NCBI GenBank assembly: GCA_043749225.1 | Contig: JAYVEP010000058.1 | Coordinates: 1-39,676 of the forward strand | Direction: 5' to 3' | Origin: JANXUC01 sp043749225 | GTDB taxonomy: Bacteria; Acidobacteriota; Terriglobia; Terriglobales; Acidobacteriaceae | Length of the DNA: 39,676 bases | Program-made: the position numbers and the translations under genes | Shown: piece by piece, positions 39,079-39,676 of the stretch | How the letters are laid out: every line of letters starts with the position of its first letter | Position numbering within the stretch: the stretch's first letter is position 1 | The notes under the pieces: generated by a model | What the model saw: the letters and a program-made list of their open reading frames with translations, nothing else | What the model was told of the DNA's origin: nothing | Databases searched by the model: none

Positions 39079-39676
39079 TTGGGAGTCGCCACACGTCCAA
39101 GCCAGCCGCTCACAGCCATCTTTCTGCTTGTCATTTTTTCTCTCGCTGGCACGCTCGCCCACGCCACCGACCTGACCGGTAAAATCACCAACGCCCAAGG
39201 TGGAGAGCCTCTGGGCAAGGTTCGTATAGCGGTTGTAGGCACGCAACTTGCAGCCATTACCGCCAAAGATGGCACGTTCCGCATTTCAAATGCCCCCGCC
39301 GGAGAGCAGGCCCTCCAGATCAGCGCAGTCGGCTATCGCACGATTTCCGTCCCTTTCAAATCCGCCGAGGCCACAGCAGGCAGCTCTAACGAAGTCACAG
39401 AATTTTCCATCACCCTCGTCCCCGACAACTTTCAGCGTACGGAAAAAGTCGAGGTCAACGCCGATATCTTTCAGTCTCCCGAATGGCCCGCCGTCGGCGA
39501 CATGACACTCACCAGCAGCGAGCTGCAACAGACCTCCACCGTCCTCGTCAACGATCCATTTCGTTCCCTGCAAGCGCTGCCCGGAGTCTCCGCATCCTCC
39601 AACAACGACCTCTTCGCCCAGTTCTCCGTTATGGGCGCACCTTACGAGAAAGTCGGAATCTATGTAGATGACGTGT
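39079..39676 (+). CDS. TonB-dependent receptor with carboxypeptidase-regulatory N-terminal domain (5' part)
   Basis: Runs off the right edge; 199 residues are visible. A signal peptide (hydrophobic core 'AIFLLVIFSLAGTLA') is followed by a CarboxypepD_reg-like beta-sandwich (about residues 28-115: 'LTGKITNAQGGEPLGKVRIAVVGTQ', 'AKDGTFRISNAPAGEQALQISAVGYRT') and the start of the plug domain ('STVLVNDPFRSLQALPGVSASSNNDLFAQFSVMGAPYEKVGIYVDDV'). Starts at TTG 39079. Such 'Oar/SusC-like' receptors are very abundant in Acidobacteriota and take up oligosaccharides or other large nutrients with TonB energy. The substrate is unknown. Confidence 0.9.
   Translation, partial: MGVATRPSQPLTAIFLLVIFSLAGTLAHATDLTGKITNAQGGEPLGKVRIAVVGTQLAAITAKDGTFRISNAPAGEQALQISAVGYRTISVPFKSAEATAGSSNEVTEFSITLVPDNFQRTEKVEVNADIFQSPEWPAVGDMTLTSSELQQTSTVLVNDPFRSLQALPGVSASSNNDLFAQFSVMGAPYEKVGIYVDDV

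Noticed and set aside
1..39676. CRISPR arrays, tRNA or rRNA genes, prophage structural genes
   Set aside because: No regularly spaced direct repeats, no cloverleaf or rRNA-like sequence, and no phage structural proteins were seen by eye on either strand.

Overview
The window looks like a chromosome segment of a soil-type Acidobacteriota bacterium, most likely class Terriglobia (Koribacter-like). The reasons are a GC-rich background, short interspersed 'TGTCATTCCGA...GAGGAATCTGCTGT' repeats, several hypothetical families I associate with that phylum (25051-25749, 25874-26290, 36699-37055), and a carboxypeptidase-regulatory-domain TonB receptor at the right edge. Taxonomy is inferred from recalled families, not from a marker-gene search.

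Left end (155-3185): a complete, previously unlabelled-looking IS1-family transposon of 3015 bp. It has perfect 18-bp terminal inverted repeats (163-180 and 3160-3177) and an exact 8-bp target duplication, CCAATGTT (155-162 and 3178-3185). Besides its transposase it carries passengers: two tiny membrane proteins, a RelE/HigB-like toxin, an XRE antitoxin-like regulator, a DUF3467-like protein and a 38-residue Lys-rich protein. It sits 53 bp upstream of a radical SAM gene.

3239-12200: radical SAM enzyme, two DinB-like proteins (one secreted), an rpe-bamD pair, an EamA transporter, an orphan OppF-type ATPase, a cytochrome c, and a response regulator with a very long disordered tail.

12221-19429 (minus strand): an ABC exporter pair whose permease is fused to a CPBP protease, then a tight pyrimidine nucleoside salvage operon pyrR-cdd-deoA/pdp-nupC. 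Together these import nucleosides, deaminate cytidine, cleave the glycosidic bond and recycle uracil under PyrR.

19678-25749 (plus strand): valS-nadC-birA-coaX-hypothetical, a housekeeping and cofactor run (NAD, biotin attachment, CoA).

25783-31595: terminator, secreted Acidobacteriota-type protein, rlmD plus a membrane protein, a Gfo/Idh/MocA oxidoreductase that appears to start at CTG, a TonB protein, and directly downstream a thioredoxin-fold AhpC/TSA-like redox protein. The last gene is interrupted by an in-frame TGA exactly where the first catalytic Cys of CxxC should be, with a SECIS-like hairpin downstream. I read it as a selenoprotein candidate.

31766-39676: M13 metallopeptidase, AbrB-Doc toxin-antitoxin pair, membrane winged-helix regulator, a 48-aa membrane peptide coupled to miaA, a zinc-ribbon-like small protein, an Ada-AlkA fusion, and the 5' part of a TonB-dependent receptor.

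The two most notable items are the IS1-family passenger transposon and the selenocysteine candidate.
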